Shown here piece by piece: positions 32,411-40,891 of a stretch of DNA of 59,437 bases (position 1 is the stretch's first letter; every line of letters starts with the position of its first letter). The stretch spans positions 1 to 59,437 of IMG/VR virus record IMGVR_UViG_3300028569_002710; one strand, given 5' to 3'. This stretch comes from a virus. The notes below the pieces were generated by a model. It was not told where the DNA came from. It searched no databases and saw nothing but the letters and a program-made list of their open reading frames with translations. The translations under genes were made by a program, and so were the position numbers.

Positions 32411-33058
32411 TCAATCATACAAAGGAGAAACACAATTAAACTTTGTTTTACACCTATCGCAAATTATATCTGGGGCATTACTTCCATCTGGTCGGCGACC
32501 TGATCTGATACTATTGTGAGGAGGAGGACAAGAACATTCGTATTTCAAGAAGAAAATTTTTGATGGTTTCAAATTATTGATTGCTAAAACTAAAGACTTT
32601 TCGTTCTCATTCAATAATTCATTATCAATATGTATGTTAGAAATAATTGACTTGAGATTTTGATTTTTATCAAGTTCAATCTTAAAATCTTTAGTCGAAA
32701 AACTGTTATCAATTTCCAATGTTGTGTTTGACCAACCTTGATTCTTATCTTTATAAACAACCAAACCGCACTTTACGGCAAGCTTCATAAATTTTGAGTT
32801 ATGATACTGATTATCATTAACATCTATAACTTTATTTTTATAATTTGATAAATGTATCATTTCATGAAGCAAGTTGACGCAAATAATTTCTTTATTTATA
32901 TTTACAAAACCAGAACCCATAACAATAATATTTTCGTCAGATTGCCACCTTAATGAAACTTTTTTACTCACATCAACAATAATCTCTGGAGCAGAGAGAT
33001 TGGAATCAAAAAACAATCTGTTGAAAATGGAAAAAACACTGTTGATGCTGGCAATCAT
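32411..33058 (-). CDS. SprT-like zinc metallopeptidase
   Basis: 215 residues. LLHEMIHLSNY supplies the HExxH site (H65, E66, H69), and YHNSKFMKLAVKCGLVV follows as in SprT/Spartan. The C-terminus has a CSCPPPH...CDRCK zinc ribbon. Family members cleave proteins cross-linked to DNA. The gene is convergent with mscL, 18 bp away. Expected to be cytoplasmic. Confidence 0.82.
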   Translation of the reverse strand: MIASINSVFSIFNRLFFDSNLSAPEIIVDVSKKVSLRWQSDENIIVMGSGFVNINKEIICVNLLHEMIHLSNYKNKVIDVNDNQYHNSKFMKLAVKCGLVVYKDKNQGWSNTTLEIDNSFSTKDFKIELDKNQNLKSIISNIHIDNELLNENEKSLVLAINNLKPSKIFFLKYECSCPPPHNSIRSGRRPDGSNAPDIICDRCKTKFNCVSPLYD

Positions 33059-33121
33059 GACCTGATCTCCAAATTAGGAAAGATCATCATAACAATCAGA
33101 AAGAAATTTGTCAACCAACGA

Positions 33122-33147
33122 AAAAGGCTGGCAATCAGCCAGCCTTC
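33122..33147 (-). terminator. Intrinsic terminator
   Basis: AAGGCTGG and CCAGCCTT form a 9-bp stem with a 7-nt loop. On the minus strand it is followed by TTTTTCG. It ends the small gene at 33168. Confidence 0.85.
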
Positions 33148-33167
33148 CTGAATTAAATTAAATTAAA

Positions 33168-33329
33168 TTAATAGAGACGTAAGTTACAAACTGTTATTGC
33201 TGGAACCCAAGCGCCAGAAACACCAGAACAGATTCCAAGAGCCTGCTGGTTCTTAGTACACTGAGCGGTAAAAAATTTCCAAGTAGTAGTTGTATAAGTG
33301 TTATCGACATTTTTGCAACGAAAGCCCAT
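33168..33329 (-). CDS. 53-residue Cys-containing small protein
   Basis: TAAGGAGG lies 6 nt upstream of the ATG at 33329. The product MGFRCKNVDNTYTTTTWKFF has four cysteines in all (C5, C24, C34, C49) and a Thr-rich N-terminus. There is no signal peptide. It has its own terminator. Function is unknown; it may be a small structural or toxin-like peptide. Confidence 0.68.
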   Translation of the reverse strand: MGFRCKNVDNTYTTTTWKFFTAQCTKNQQALGICSGVSGAWVPAITVCNLRLY

Positions 33330-33359
33330 AAAACCTCCTTATTGTACACAAATTATATA

Positions 33360-34139
33360 TTATACCTGTTGATTATTTTTATAAATTTCGTCGAACTGAC
33401 TTCGTACATTTCGCAATATTTCTTGTGCTTTCTTATTTTTGTCTAATTGTTTCAAAGTGCCTCTTCCTTCATGTTGAACCCAGCTTTTCCCACAAACTCC
33501 CTGTTTATAGCCACTTTTTGCCATTCTGATTGCAAATTCTTCTGTCTCTACACCTGCATAAGGACATTCATGCAAAAATCCAACTCTATTAAATAATTCA
33601 CGATTTGCCAAAACACAATACATCGGCAAGAAACCATCTTCTAATATTTTATCTTCTCTTGTTTGGCCCTTTTGGGCCTTTAGATCAGAAGAATCAACTG
33701 TTGGATTATCTGTCATCGCTGAAACCATTTTTACATTATTCTCTTTCATAATTGCAAGAGATTGACCAAGATTAAAAAGCCAATTTTGATCCTGAACACG
33801 AACATCGGAATGTAAAATAGCAACGAAAGGAATGTCTTTACGAAAAGGATTCTTCAGCGCATTATTGACCGATGCTCCAAATCCCTTGCACTTATCATTC
33901 TTCAAAAACCTCAATCCTTCTACCTTTTTCTTCTGCAATTGCTCTACAAAACTTTTATTCACAGAACCATCATCGACAAGAGTAATAAGATACCTGTTCT
34001 TTTGAACAGTATTGAAAATATCATTTACCAAATTGATAACTTTTGCTTGTTCGTTATAAAATGGAATAATTATTTCTACAGATGAAAGATAAAATGGTTT
34101 TGCCTCAATAGTTTTATTTAGGAAAATTTTTTCTTCCAT
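33360..34139 (-). CDS. GT2-family glycosyltransferase
   Basis: 259 residues. VEIIIPFYNEQAKVINLV, ITLVDDGSVNKSFVEQL, KCKGFGASVNNAL and FVAILHSDVRVQ form a full GT-A core with the DxD-equivalent HSD near residue 108. It is the last gene of a four-gene operon with SET-domain and VWA-like proteins. It probably transfers sugar to an unknown acceptor. Confidence 0.85.
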   Translation of the reverse strand: MEEKIFLNKTIEAKPFYLSSVEIIIPFYNEQAKVINLVNDIFNTVQKNRYLITLVDDGSVNKSFVEQLQKKKVEGLRFLKNDKCKGFGASVNNALKNPFRKDIPFVAILHSDVRVQDQNWLFNLGQSLAIMKENNVKMVSAMTDNPTVDSSDLKAQKGQTREDKILEDGFLPMYCVLANRELFNRVGFLHECPYAGVETEEFAIRMAKSGYKQGVCGKSWVQHEGRGTLKQLDKNKKAQEILRNVRSQFDEIYKNNQQV

Positions 34140-34140
34140 T

Positions 34141-34674
34141 TCACACCCCGATTTCTGTCAAGGCAGAATTAAATTCATCCATGTTGTTGGAGCTTAAGAA
34201 GATGCCGTTGTTTTCATTTACCATATCTTTAAGCAATGAAAAATCACAATGATCACCTATTGCAATTACTCCAACTTTATATTCATAATTTTTATTCTTC
34301 TTGGCATCAAACAAAGCTCTATAGTGACCTTTGAATTTCCCGTTAAAACGATCAGTAATAATAACTATGTACTTATCAGAGTCCTCAACTGAATCTCCAA
34401 CAACAGAAGCAATTCTTCGAGTTGCTTCTCCTATCCTGAAATCAACAGGATCTATATAAGAATCAATTTGATGTATTCCTCCGCCACACATTCTTGGTAC
34501 TTTATTATCAGCATCACTTACAACAACAAGAAGATTCTCATCAGAAGAAGCAATTCTTGAAACAAGTTGCTTTTTAACCATATCAATTATTCTTCCGCCT
34601 TGCTTGTCATGTCTAATAGATAGATCGAAAACAATGCCAAGTAACTTTTTTCTACCGAAATCAAATTTTTCCAT
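34141..34674 (-). CDS. VWA-like domain protein
   Basis: 177 residues from the ATG at 34674 (AAGGTGAAC upstream). KLLGIVFDLSIRHDKQGGRI matches the first strand of a von Willebrand A domain, with D-L-S in place of DxSxS. LLVVVSDADNKV, KYIVIITDRFNG and VGVIAIGDH are the later strands of the fold. The metal site looks degenerate. It likely acts in protein assembly. One base separates it from the GT2 gene. Confidence 0.72.
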   Translation of the reverse strand: MEKFDFGRKKLLGIVFDLSIRHDKQGGRIIDMVKKQLVSRIASSDENLLVVVSDADNKVPRMCGGGIHQIDSYIDPVDFRIGEATRRIASVVGDSVEDSDKYIVIITDRFNGKFKGHYRALFDAKKNKNYEYKVGVIAIGDHCDFSLLKDMVNENNGIFLSSNNMDEFNSALTEIGV

Positions 34675-34678
34675 ATGT

Positions 34679-35218
34679 TCACCTTGGCAACAATTTCTTA
34701 AGTCCATAAAGATCAAAATCCAAGAATTGCTGCCAATCCTTTTTTTCACATTTAGCGTTGCTGTGCTGCTCATTCACCCAATCAAGAACATCATTCCACT
34801 TATGTCCGTAATTGCCAAATATCTCTTCGTCTTGCTCAACATCCCTTAAAAACCAATAAAAAGCCTTACCATGATGTATACTTGTCTGAGGATACTGATC
34901 TCCAACATATCTTATTTCCACACTTTGAATCGCAACATCATCAGTGTGATTTACAATCCCAGCATATCCAAGAGGCAAAATAAGATAGTCGCCAATGTTC
35001 ACAAGATCATTTTTTACTTTTATACTTGCTGCAAATTTATATGAGTTAAAAAAATATGTACACTCATCAGCAGTAGAACCTCTTTTAACCATAACCCCAG
35101 TTATTGGTAAAAATTCATCCTTTTTAATTTTTCTTTTGGCAAATAATCCCTTACCGGCCAATTTCATAGTTGATTCTTTAATATAAAATCTGTCATCGTT
35201 TTCTTCAATGGTAATCAT
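34679..35218 (-). CDS. SET-domain protein (lysine methyltransferase-like)
   Basis: 179 residues. GKGLFAKRKIKKDEFLPITG near the start, LPLGYAGIVNHTDDV in the centre, and EQDEEIFGNYGHKWNDV near residues 138-153 are the SET-N, NHxxxx and ExxxxYG motifs that bind SAM and the lysine. It is rare in phages. It overlaps the 92-residue gene by 4 nt, so its partner or substrate may be encoded in the operon. Confidence 0.82.
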   Translation of the reverse strand: MITIEENDDRFYIKESTMKLAGKGLFAKRKIKKDEFLPITGVMVKRGSTADECTYFFNSYKFAASIKVKNDLVNIGDYLILPLGYAGIVNHTDDVAIQSVEIRYVGDQYPQTSIHHGKAFYWFLRDVEQDEEIFGNYGHKWNDVLDWVNEQHSNAKCEKKDWQQFLDFDLYGLKKLLPR

Positions 35219-35493
35219 TCAATATTTCCTTTAACAATTGCCTCATTAAGTTCTTGTAAAGTTACTGTCCTTCCCAAGAAATCTGAAAAACTTTCAAGAA
35301 AATGATTTATTATAGAAAGAGCCACTGATTCAGCAAGCTCTTGATGATTCAATATGTTTTTTCTAGCTTGTTCAAAACTTTCTAAATCCAAACCCCAATC
35401 AAAAACCTCGCCTTCAACCTTAAGGACTTTTATCATTCCAATTTCATCGTCAAAAGCCTCTATTACTTCTAATTTTTTCATATAAACACTCAT
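35215..35493 (-). CDS. Small unknown protein, first gene of the SET operon
   Basis: 92 residues, acidic, mostly helical, with DEIGMIKVLKVEGEVFDWGL and SVALSIINHFLESFSDFLG. A possible alternative start is the second Met at residue 5. It overlaps the SET gene by 4 nt. No family is recognised. Confidence 0.62.
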   Translation of the reverse strand: MSVYMKKLEVIEAFDDEIGMIKVLKVEGEVFDWGLDLESFEQARKNILNHQELAESVALSIINHFLESFSDFLGRTVTLQELNEAIVKGNIE

Positions 35494-35527
35494 ATAAAAT
35501 GTTAACCAAATTAAATGAGTTTGAAAA

Positions 35528-36466
35528 ATGCAATTTAATAATCAAAATACACAAAACGAAATTATGACAATTAAAAGTTTCATGATGACACTTGATTCTA
35601 TGAAAATGTTCATGCAAAGATTGCTTGATCAGGAAAATGCAATTTTTGAAGCACCTAAAAATTCAAATGATAAAATTCGTGAAATTACCGATTTAAGACT
35701 TCTTGCAAAAAGCGACCACTGGCCCGAATCTTTACGTCCAGAAGACATTGTCTCCACAGAGGAAGAGAAACTTCATGAAGCTGCAATGATTATAAGCAAC
35801 TTGATCACAACCGATATTGTAGACAAAAAGATATTGGTATTTGGATGCAAGGAAGGACATATTGGTTTTGTGTCAAGTCAACTGTTCGGACCCAAAAAAG
35901 TTGTGTGTTATGATATCGAAGACAATAACTGGGATCATTTTGAAAAAGATAAAAATTTAATTTACACAAAAAATTGGGATGAAGTAGTATCAAACGGTTC
36001 TTATGATATAGTTGTTATCAATGATATTATCGATCATTCACAAGAATTTGAAAAGAGTCTTCAAAAAATAATTAAATTAAAATCAGATAGTTGTAGAATA
36101 TTCGTCAGATGCCATCCATGGTGCAGTCGTGACGGATGCCACATCCACTCAACTCTCAATAAAGCATATCTACATCTTGTACATACTGAAGACGAACTTT
36201 TCGCAATGGGGATAAAACCAGTTAAAACAGTTGCTCTTCTTAATCCAATTGCCAGTTATAGAAGAATGTTTCAAGCTGCTGGCCTTTCTATTATTCGAGA
36301 AAACATAGCAAAAAGAGATGTAGAACTATTCTTCACTCAAAATCCAATACTATTGAGACGAATTAAAGAAAGATGGAAAAACAGCGAAATTCCAGAATAT
36401 GCCAATGGAACAGCTTTCCCAAGAGAACATCTTGAAATCCAATATGTAGATTTTACTTTGATGTGA
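35528..36466 (+). CDS. Class I SAM-dependent methyltransferase
   Basis: 312 residues. KKILVFGCKEGHIGFVSSQL followed by VVCYDIED and YDIVVINDIIDH form motifs I, II and IV. An N-terminal helical extension of about 90 residues and a C-terminal about 100 residues rich in Arg/His frame it. The substrate is unknown. Its 3' end overlaps the convergent AAA gene by 14 bp. Confidence 0.75.
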   Translation: MQFNNQNTQNEIMTIKSFMMTLDSMKMFMQRLLDQENAIFEAPKNSNDKIREITDLRLLAKSDHWPESLRPEDIVSTEEEKLHEAAMIISNLITTDIVDKKILVFGCKEGHIGFVSSQLFGPKKVVCYDIEDNNWDHFEKDKNLIYTKNWDEVVSNGSYDIVVINDIIDHSQEFEKSLQKIIKLKSDSCRIFVRCHPWCSRDGCHIHSTLNKAYLHLVHTEDELFAMGIKPVKTVALLNPIASYRRMFQAAGLSIIRENIAKRDVELFFTQNPILLRRIKERWKNSEIPEYANGTAFPREHLEIQYVDFTLM

Positions 36467-37628
36467 TTATATTCTCAGCAGTAAACCAATCGTCTCTGTC
36501 GTTTCCGGGCAAGTTAGATGCAATTCTACGCCGATAAATATTTTCAGCAATTCTATTGATTTGAGTACAATCAATATTTTTCCCTAATTTTAGCATAGCT
36601 TCTTTGAAAGTCAGTCCTTGATCTTGGTACTCCTTAATCCGATAGATTTGATCCAAATTCATTCCTGCTGTCAAATCAGCCCAATCTTCTCCCAATATCC
36701 TGCTCCTAGCCTCAAAAGATGGATTGTCAAAATGCTTGACGAATTTGAAACGACTCGGTCTATCCTTCAAAGCATCATCAACCTTGTCAATATCATTAAC
36801 AGTCATAATGAAAACGACTTTATCATAAGTGTTGTAAACACCATCTAAACCATTAAGAATTATATCAAAAGTAAATTTAATATAATTCCTGTCATTGCCC
36901 ATAGTGCATTGTCTTTTATCAAAATAATTATCAAAATCTTCCATAAGAACTATGCATTTTGATGGAATGTTTGAAAACATAAACAAAAGGTCATGGTTGT
37001 TCCACTCTGGGTTCAAAGTGAAAATCATAATCGGCAATTCATATTTCGTTGACAAATATTTGACTAAAGATGTCTTGCCAGTTCCGGGCAAACCATGAAG
37101 AAGAGCACTTGTCTTGATCCTCTTGCCAGAAACCATTTCTCCAACTTCATTGTCGAAGTCACGCCACAAAACAGGATCTATCATTGGCTCATTCATTCTT
37201 ATTTTCAAAGAACCAATCTTATCCGTTCCAAAAGGCAAAAGAAGTCTTATTGGAACACCACTAGTTCTGAAACTGGCATCTTTCAAACCAACATTCAAAA
37301 AAATCTTGAATCTATTATAATCCCACCTGAAACAGGTGATCACTGTTAAGTAATCTTTGCTTTGCCAGCCAGCTTGAAAAAGACGCTCATTACGAGTTAG
37401 GAAAAAACATGGAATTGACTTTGGAAAACAAAAAACAGAATAGAAAACAGGATATTGAGCTTCTGAAGTGAATTCCTCATACAAGACAAATTTATTGTCA
37501 TTCTTGAAATAATCATAAAGAGTCTTGAATGTGTTCCCGTCTACTCTTATTTCAATAAAAACAACATATTTACAAAAAGCCCATATTCCAAAAAAAGATG
37601 CTGCTAAAGTCAAAATAGTGGAAAACAT
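36453..37628 (-). CDS. BCS1-like membrane-anchored AAA+ ATPase
   Basis: 391 residues. An N-terminal membrane helix (about 3-26) is followed by a BCS1-type domain, then Walker A HGLPGTGKTSL near residue 183 and Walker B CIVLMEDFDNYFD. MTVNDIDKVDDALKDRPSRF provides sensor 1 and the arginine finger. Mitochondrial BCS1 moves a folded protein across a membrane. Here the substrate is unknown. The leader carries a dispersed element and the copied mscL fragment. Confidence 0.85.
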   Translation of the reverse strand: MFSTILTLAASFFGIWAFCKYVVFIEIRVDGNTFKTLYDYFKNDNKFVLYEEFTSEAQYPVFYSVFCFPKSIPCFFLTRNERLFQAGWQSKDYLTVITCFRWDYNRFKIFLNVGLKDASFRTSGVPIRLLLPFGTDKIGSLKIRMNEPMIDPVLWRDFDNEVGEMVSGKRIKTSALLHGLPGTGKTSLVKYLSTKYELPIMIFTLNPEWNNHDLLFMFSNIPSKCIVLMEDFDNYFDKRQCTMGNDRNYIKFTFDIILNGLDGVYNTYDKVVFIMTVNDIDKVDDALKDRPSRFKFVKHFDNPSFEARSRILGEDWADLTAGMNLDQIYRIKEYQDQGLTFKEAMLKLGKNIDCTQINRIAENIYRRRIASNLPGNDRDDWFTAENIITSK

Positions 37629-37649
37629 CTTTGATGTCTCGTCTTTTCC

Positions 37650-37680
37650 CTCCGCCCACCAACTGATGAACGGATTTCTC
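37650..37680. repeat. Dispersed leader element, copy C
   Basis: CCCTCCGCCCACC, then GATGAACGGATTTC, is related to the element at 27785 and lies 20 bp upstream of the BCS1-like gene start. It merges directly into the copied mscL fragment. Confidence 0.5.
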
Positions 37681-37714
37681 TAGGAATCATAGACGAAAAA
37701 ACCCAAAAATCAAC
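37670..37714. repeat. Non-coding copy of the mscL 3' end
   Basis: 45 bp matching 32344-32389 except for one A deleted from a homopolymer. The fragment lies between genes and has no reading frame of its own, so it records a recent short-range duplication of about 5.3 kb span. Confidence 0.9.
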
Positions 37715-37724
37715 AAGAATCCAA

Positions 37725-37961
37725 TCACTTTTTGACAGACTTGGTCTTGGCCTTGACAGCCTTGATTTCTACAGGAGGTGCAATCTGATCATTAAGCCAT
37801 TTTTCTACAAGATCTGCATCTGGACCTTGTACAAATGTTCGATCCTGACCACCTGTTTTTGTAGAATAAAAAGTGGCTATCTTAGTATTGCCTTCAACCT
37901 TAAATTCAACTCTGACAATATGAGACATATTAATCCATTGATTCGACAATTTCAACCACAT
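37725..37961 (-). CDS. Small beta-rich unknown protein with basic tail
   Basis: 78 residues. LSNQWINMSHIVRVEFKVEG and RTFVQGPDADLVEKWLND suggest a small beta-barrel with a helix, like single-domain DNA-binding or PH-like folds. The tail is Lys-rich (KAVKAKTKSVKK). It sits after a degenerate copy of the dispersed leader element (37976). Function is unknown. Confidence 0.62.
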   Translation of the reverse strand: MWLKLSNQWINMSHIVRVEFKVEGNTKIATFYSTKTGGQDRTFVQGPDADLVEKWLNDQIAPPVEIKAVKAKTKSVKK

Positions 37962-37975
37962 ATAAAAACTGCTTT

Positions 37976-38005
37976 CCCGTCAACAGACGACGAATTTCTT
38001 TGAAG
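37976..38005. repeat. Dispersed leader element, copy G (degenerate)
   Basis: On the minus strand CTTCAAAGAAATTCGTCGTC followed by TGTTGACGGG lies 15 nt upstream of the start of the gene at 37725. It matches the consensus leader element (GAAATCCGTCCTCCGTTGACGGA) with several substitutions. Confidence 0.4.
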
Positions 38006-38053
38006 AAATAAAAATTAACGAACAAATCAATTGTAGTCAAAATAAGAATTTAA

Positions 38054-38641
38054 TCAAGCAACATCTTCTGCGACAAGAAAATGAACCCAAGATTCAACCC
38101 TTGAATCATCCAGATATAAATTGGACAAAGGCTTTCTAGGCTCACGGAGAAGTTTCATGCCTGCTTGTTTTGGAGTCCTGCCAGCTTTTTGGGAATTGCA
38201 ACCAACACAGGCAACAACAATGTTTTCCCAATTAGTTTTGCCTCCCTGACAACGAGGAACAATATGGTCTAAAGATAATTCATCACTCTTTTTTTTCTCG
38301 CCACAATATTGGCAAGTGCTATTGTCTCTTCTGTAAATGCTTCTTCTGTTGAACTGGGCCTTGGTGCATGGGACTTTATCATACTTCGTATATTGTATGA
38401 CCTCAGGAACTCTGTAAGAGGCACTTACAGTCCTAATCTTCAATTCATCATCACTTGGCATGATCTGTGACCACTCATGCCATTCAAACATCATAAAATC
38501 ATTGCTAGGATCAATAATTTTTGCTTTTGGTGTTCCATCATCATATGTCGAGAAAACCTTGCTAAGGGCCTTCTCAAGAGTAATAATCGCAATAGCACGC
38601 CATGATTTGTTAAGGACAAGAACTTTTCTCTCGGCCAACAC
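38054..38641 (-). CDS. HNH endonuclease (bacterial type)
   Basis: About 195 residues. CQYCGEKKKSDELSLDHIVP, then RCQGGKTNWENIVVACVGCN with NSQKAG is a full HNH core with two zinc-binding CxxC pairs. The N-terminal VLVLNKSWRAIAI is typical of a widespread bacterial HNH family. I take the GTG at 38641 behind GGAGG as start; an in-frame GTG two codons earlier overlaps that site. Confidence 0.88.
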   Translation of the reverse strand: MLAERKVLVLNKSWRAIAIITLEKALSKVFSTYDDGTPKAKIIDPSNDFMMFEWHEWSQIMPSDDELKIRTVSASYRVPEVIQYTKYDKVPCTKAQFNRRSIYRRDNSTCQYCGEKKKSDELSLDHIVPRCQGGKTNWENIVVACVGCNSQKAGRTPKQAGMKLLREPRKPLSNLYLDDSRVESWVHFLVAEDVA

Positions 38642-38728
38642 AAGCACCTCCGCTTAATCTATCTAAGATATTGAAGGCGAACTATTTTTAGATGTTTGAT
38701 GCCTACAGAAACATTTTTCCCAAAAGCA

Positions 38729-38956
38729 CTATTCTTCATCATTTTCAATATCATTATTTTCAGGTGATGCGCTGCTGTTGAAAGATTCCTTAAAAATCGT
38801 AGCTTGAAGTTCTCGAACAAGCTTCAGAGCTTCATCACGCTGGAATCCAGCATTAACCAAATCCTTATGATACGAATAAAGGAAATTAGCAAAGATATTG
38901 AGAAATGCTCCAACCTGTTCAAATGCAGCAATTGTGCGAATATGCTTATCGTTCAT
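38729..38956 (-). CDS. Small helical unknown protein
   Basis: 75 residues from the ATG at 38956 (AGGGGAAAA upstream). The sequence TIAAFEQVGAFLNIFANFLY and EALKLVRELQATIFKESF is amphipathic helical; the C-terminus is acidic. No family is recognised. It follows the 39001 gene by 44 bp. Confidence 0.6.
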   Translation of the reverse strand: MNDKHIRTIAAFEQVGAFLNIFANFLYSYHKDLVNAGFQRDEALKLVRELQATIFKESFNSSASPENNDIENDEE

Positions 38957-39000
38957 AGTTTTTCCCCTTAAATCAATTATTGGGGAATTATAAATCAAAG

Positions 39001-39417
39001 TCAAATTGGTGGCAAATTTGAATATTCAGGACTTATACATTTGATCTTAGTCACAAGCCTTAAAAATCCCTTATATGGCACTTCTTTACCGGGAACATCA
39101 TGATCTAATGGTTCTTTAGATTTACCGGGAACCATATTAATATCCCATGGATCGCCTTCGCCATTATTTATTTTATCGCCATATTGCTTATGTCCGGGTA
39201 GATGTGTGATGTCCCAAGGTGCTCCATCTCCATTACACCATAACCTCTCATCCTGCGATACATATAGAATGGCATCAGCAGCTTGAGGAAGATAGTGAGC
39301 AGGAGGATAATTACCCAGCCCACCATAAGAAAGTGGGTAAAGCAAAGACTTCAATGCCGTGCGGCTATTACCTTCTTTAAGCAAAAAAAAATCATTAAAA
39401 GAACATAGTCTTTCCAT
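39001..39417 (-). CDS. Unknown protein with capsid-targeting-like N-terminus
   Basis: 138 residues beginning MERLCSFNDFFLLKEGNS: SF-x-x-F-F-x-L-K-E|G has the LxE|G form of T4-type prohead protease sites. An internal repeat PWDITHLPGHKQYGDK / PWDINMVPGKS follows a GDG or EGD turn. No enzymatic motif is present. It is likely a packaged or head-bound protein if the motif is functional. Confidence 0.62.
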   Translation of the reverse strand: MERLCSFNDFFLLKEGNSRTALKSLLYPLSYGGLGNYPPAHYLPQAADAILYVSQDERLWCNGDGAPWDITHLPGHKQYGDKINNGEGDPWDINMVPGKSKEPLDHDVPGKEVPYKGFLRLVTKIKCISPEYSNLPPI

Positions 39418-39463
39418 GAAGTTATATATAAATGTAAATCAAATAATTACCAAGGAAACAAAT

Positions 39464-40066
39464 ATGGTCAAAAACTTCATTCTGGAAAAATTTGAAAAAG
39501 AAAAAAATAATGGAACAGATATAAATCAGCATTTAGAAACAATTAAAAAATACGCATCAGAATGTGAACATGTAACTGAGATGGGAGTCAGAGGAATAAT
39601 ATCTACTTGGGCTTTGCTCGCAGCCAAACCAAAAAAAATTGTTTGTTACGATGTGTCAAACATTAATGTTTCTGAACCTAAGAAAGCCGCCGAAGAAGAT
39701 GGAATTGAATTTATTTTCATTAACGCAGATGTTCTTACACTCTCAATCGAAAAAACAGATTTACTTTTCATCGATACACTTCACAGATATTTACAATTGA
39801 AAAAAGAACTAGAAGCTCATGCATCAAATGTAAATAAATATATAATAATGCACGACACAACTACATTTGGAACAATAGATGAACCCATTTATCAACCAAA
39901 TTGCAAGTTAATTAACATTAATTCAGAAAAACAAGGACTAGTTCCTGCTTTAGAAGAATTTATGATAAGCGAAGAAGGTAAAAATTGGACGATTAAAGAA
40001 GTTTTCACTAACAACAACGGACTTACAATAATTGAAAGAAAAAAATGCCAAATAGCCTTAAACTAA
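39464..40066 (+). CDS. Rossmann-fold transferase (cephalosporin-hydroxylase/CmcI-like)
   Basis: 200 residues from the ATG at 39464, preceded by CAAGGAAAC. EHVTEMGVRGIISTWALLAA, KKIVCYDVSNIN, DLLFIDTLHRYLQLKKEL and NKYIIMHDTTTFG resemble the CmcI-type SAM-dependent family found in sugar and antibiotic pathways. It overlaps the TylF-like gene by 22 bp. The three genes 39464-41638 form a methyltransferase cluster. Confidence 0.75.
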   Translation: MVKNFILEKFEKEKNNGTDINQHLETIKKYASECEHVTEMGVRGIISTWALLAAKPKKIVCYDVSNINVSEPKKAAEEDGIEFIFINADVLTLSIEKTDLLFIDTLHRYLQLKKELEAHASNVNKYIIMHDTTTFGTIDEPIYQPNCKLININSEKQGLVPALEEFMISEEGKNWTIKEVFTNNNGLTIIERKKCQIALN

Positions 40067-40812
40067 ATTTTCTCAAAAGAATTCTTACAGATAGCGCCAA
40101 TGATGAAAAAATAAGAGAAAAGTTTTTTGAAAATGGCGAATATCCATCTAAGGATGAAATGCAAAAAGTTATTTCAAGCCCAATAGACAAAATTCGTGAA
40201 ACAGGATTTGACTGGCCTGAAAGAGCACACACGATGATAGGCATGATTCGACTCAACAATTTACATAAATGTCTTGACGAAATAAGAGAGAAAAAAATTG
40301 ATGGAGACATCATTGAAACAGGAGTTTGGCGTGGAGGGGCTTGTATTTTTATGAAAAAATATCTTGACCTTTATGAAATGAATAAAAAAGTGTTTATAGC
40401 CGATTCATTCGCAGGATTGCCAAAACCTGAACATCCTGAAGATGAGGGAGATCATCATCACGGAGTAGCTATTCTAAGAGTTGGCTTAGAAGAAGTAAAA
40501 AACAATTTTTCAATATATCGTGCTTTAGATGAAAATGTCATATTCCTTAAAGGATGGTTTTCCGATACACTTCCAAACAATAAAGAAATTGAAAAACTTT
40601 GCATATTACGCATGGATGGAGACATGTATAAATCAACAATGGATGTCTATGAATCTTGTTGGGAAAAACTTGTCAAAGGAGGATTTGCAATTGTTGATGA
40701 TTGGTGCTTAAAAGGAGCACAAAAAGCAACAGTTGATTTTAGAAATAGAAAGAATATTAATGATCAAATCATAACAATAGATGGATGTGGGGTTTTCTGG
40801 AAAAAATCATAA
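40045..40812 (+). CDS. TylF/MycF-family O-methyltransferase
   Basis: 255 residues. GDIIETGVWRGGACIFMKKY, VFIADSFAGLPKPEHPEDEG, ILRMDGDMYKSTMDVYESCW and GGFAIVDDWCLKGAQKAT are the characteristic TylF motifs, including the DxD metal site. Family members O-methylate sugars in macrolide-type products. Here it probably methylates a glycan. Overlaps the preceding gene. Confidence 0.9.
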   Translation: MPNSLKLNFLKRILTDSANDEKIREKFFENGEYPSKDEMQKVISSPIDKIRETGFDWPERAHTMIGMIRLNNLHKCLDEIREKKIDGDIIETGVWRGGACIFMKKYLDLYEMNKKVFIADSFAGLPKPEHPEDEGDHHHGVAILRVGLEEVKNNFSIYRALDENVIFLKGWFSDTLPNNKEIEKLCILRMDGDMYKSTMDVYESCWEKLVKGGFAIVDDWCLKGAQKATVDFRNRKNINDQIITIDGCGVFWKKS

Positions 40813-40891
40813 CCACTCTTTAATAAGAGAGTGAATTATTGTATATAATTATATTCATAAATCATTTTAATATATTGTGAAAGATAAAACA

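Noticed and set aside
37664-37724. Pseudogene of mscL
   Set aside because: Only 45 bp are copied; too short to call a gene remnant, so it is listed as a repeat.
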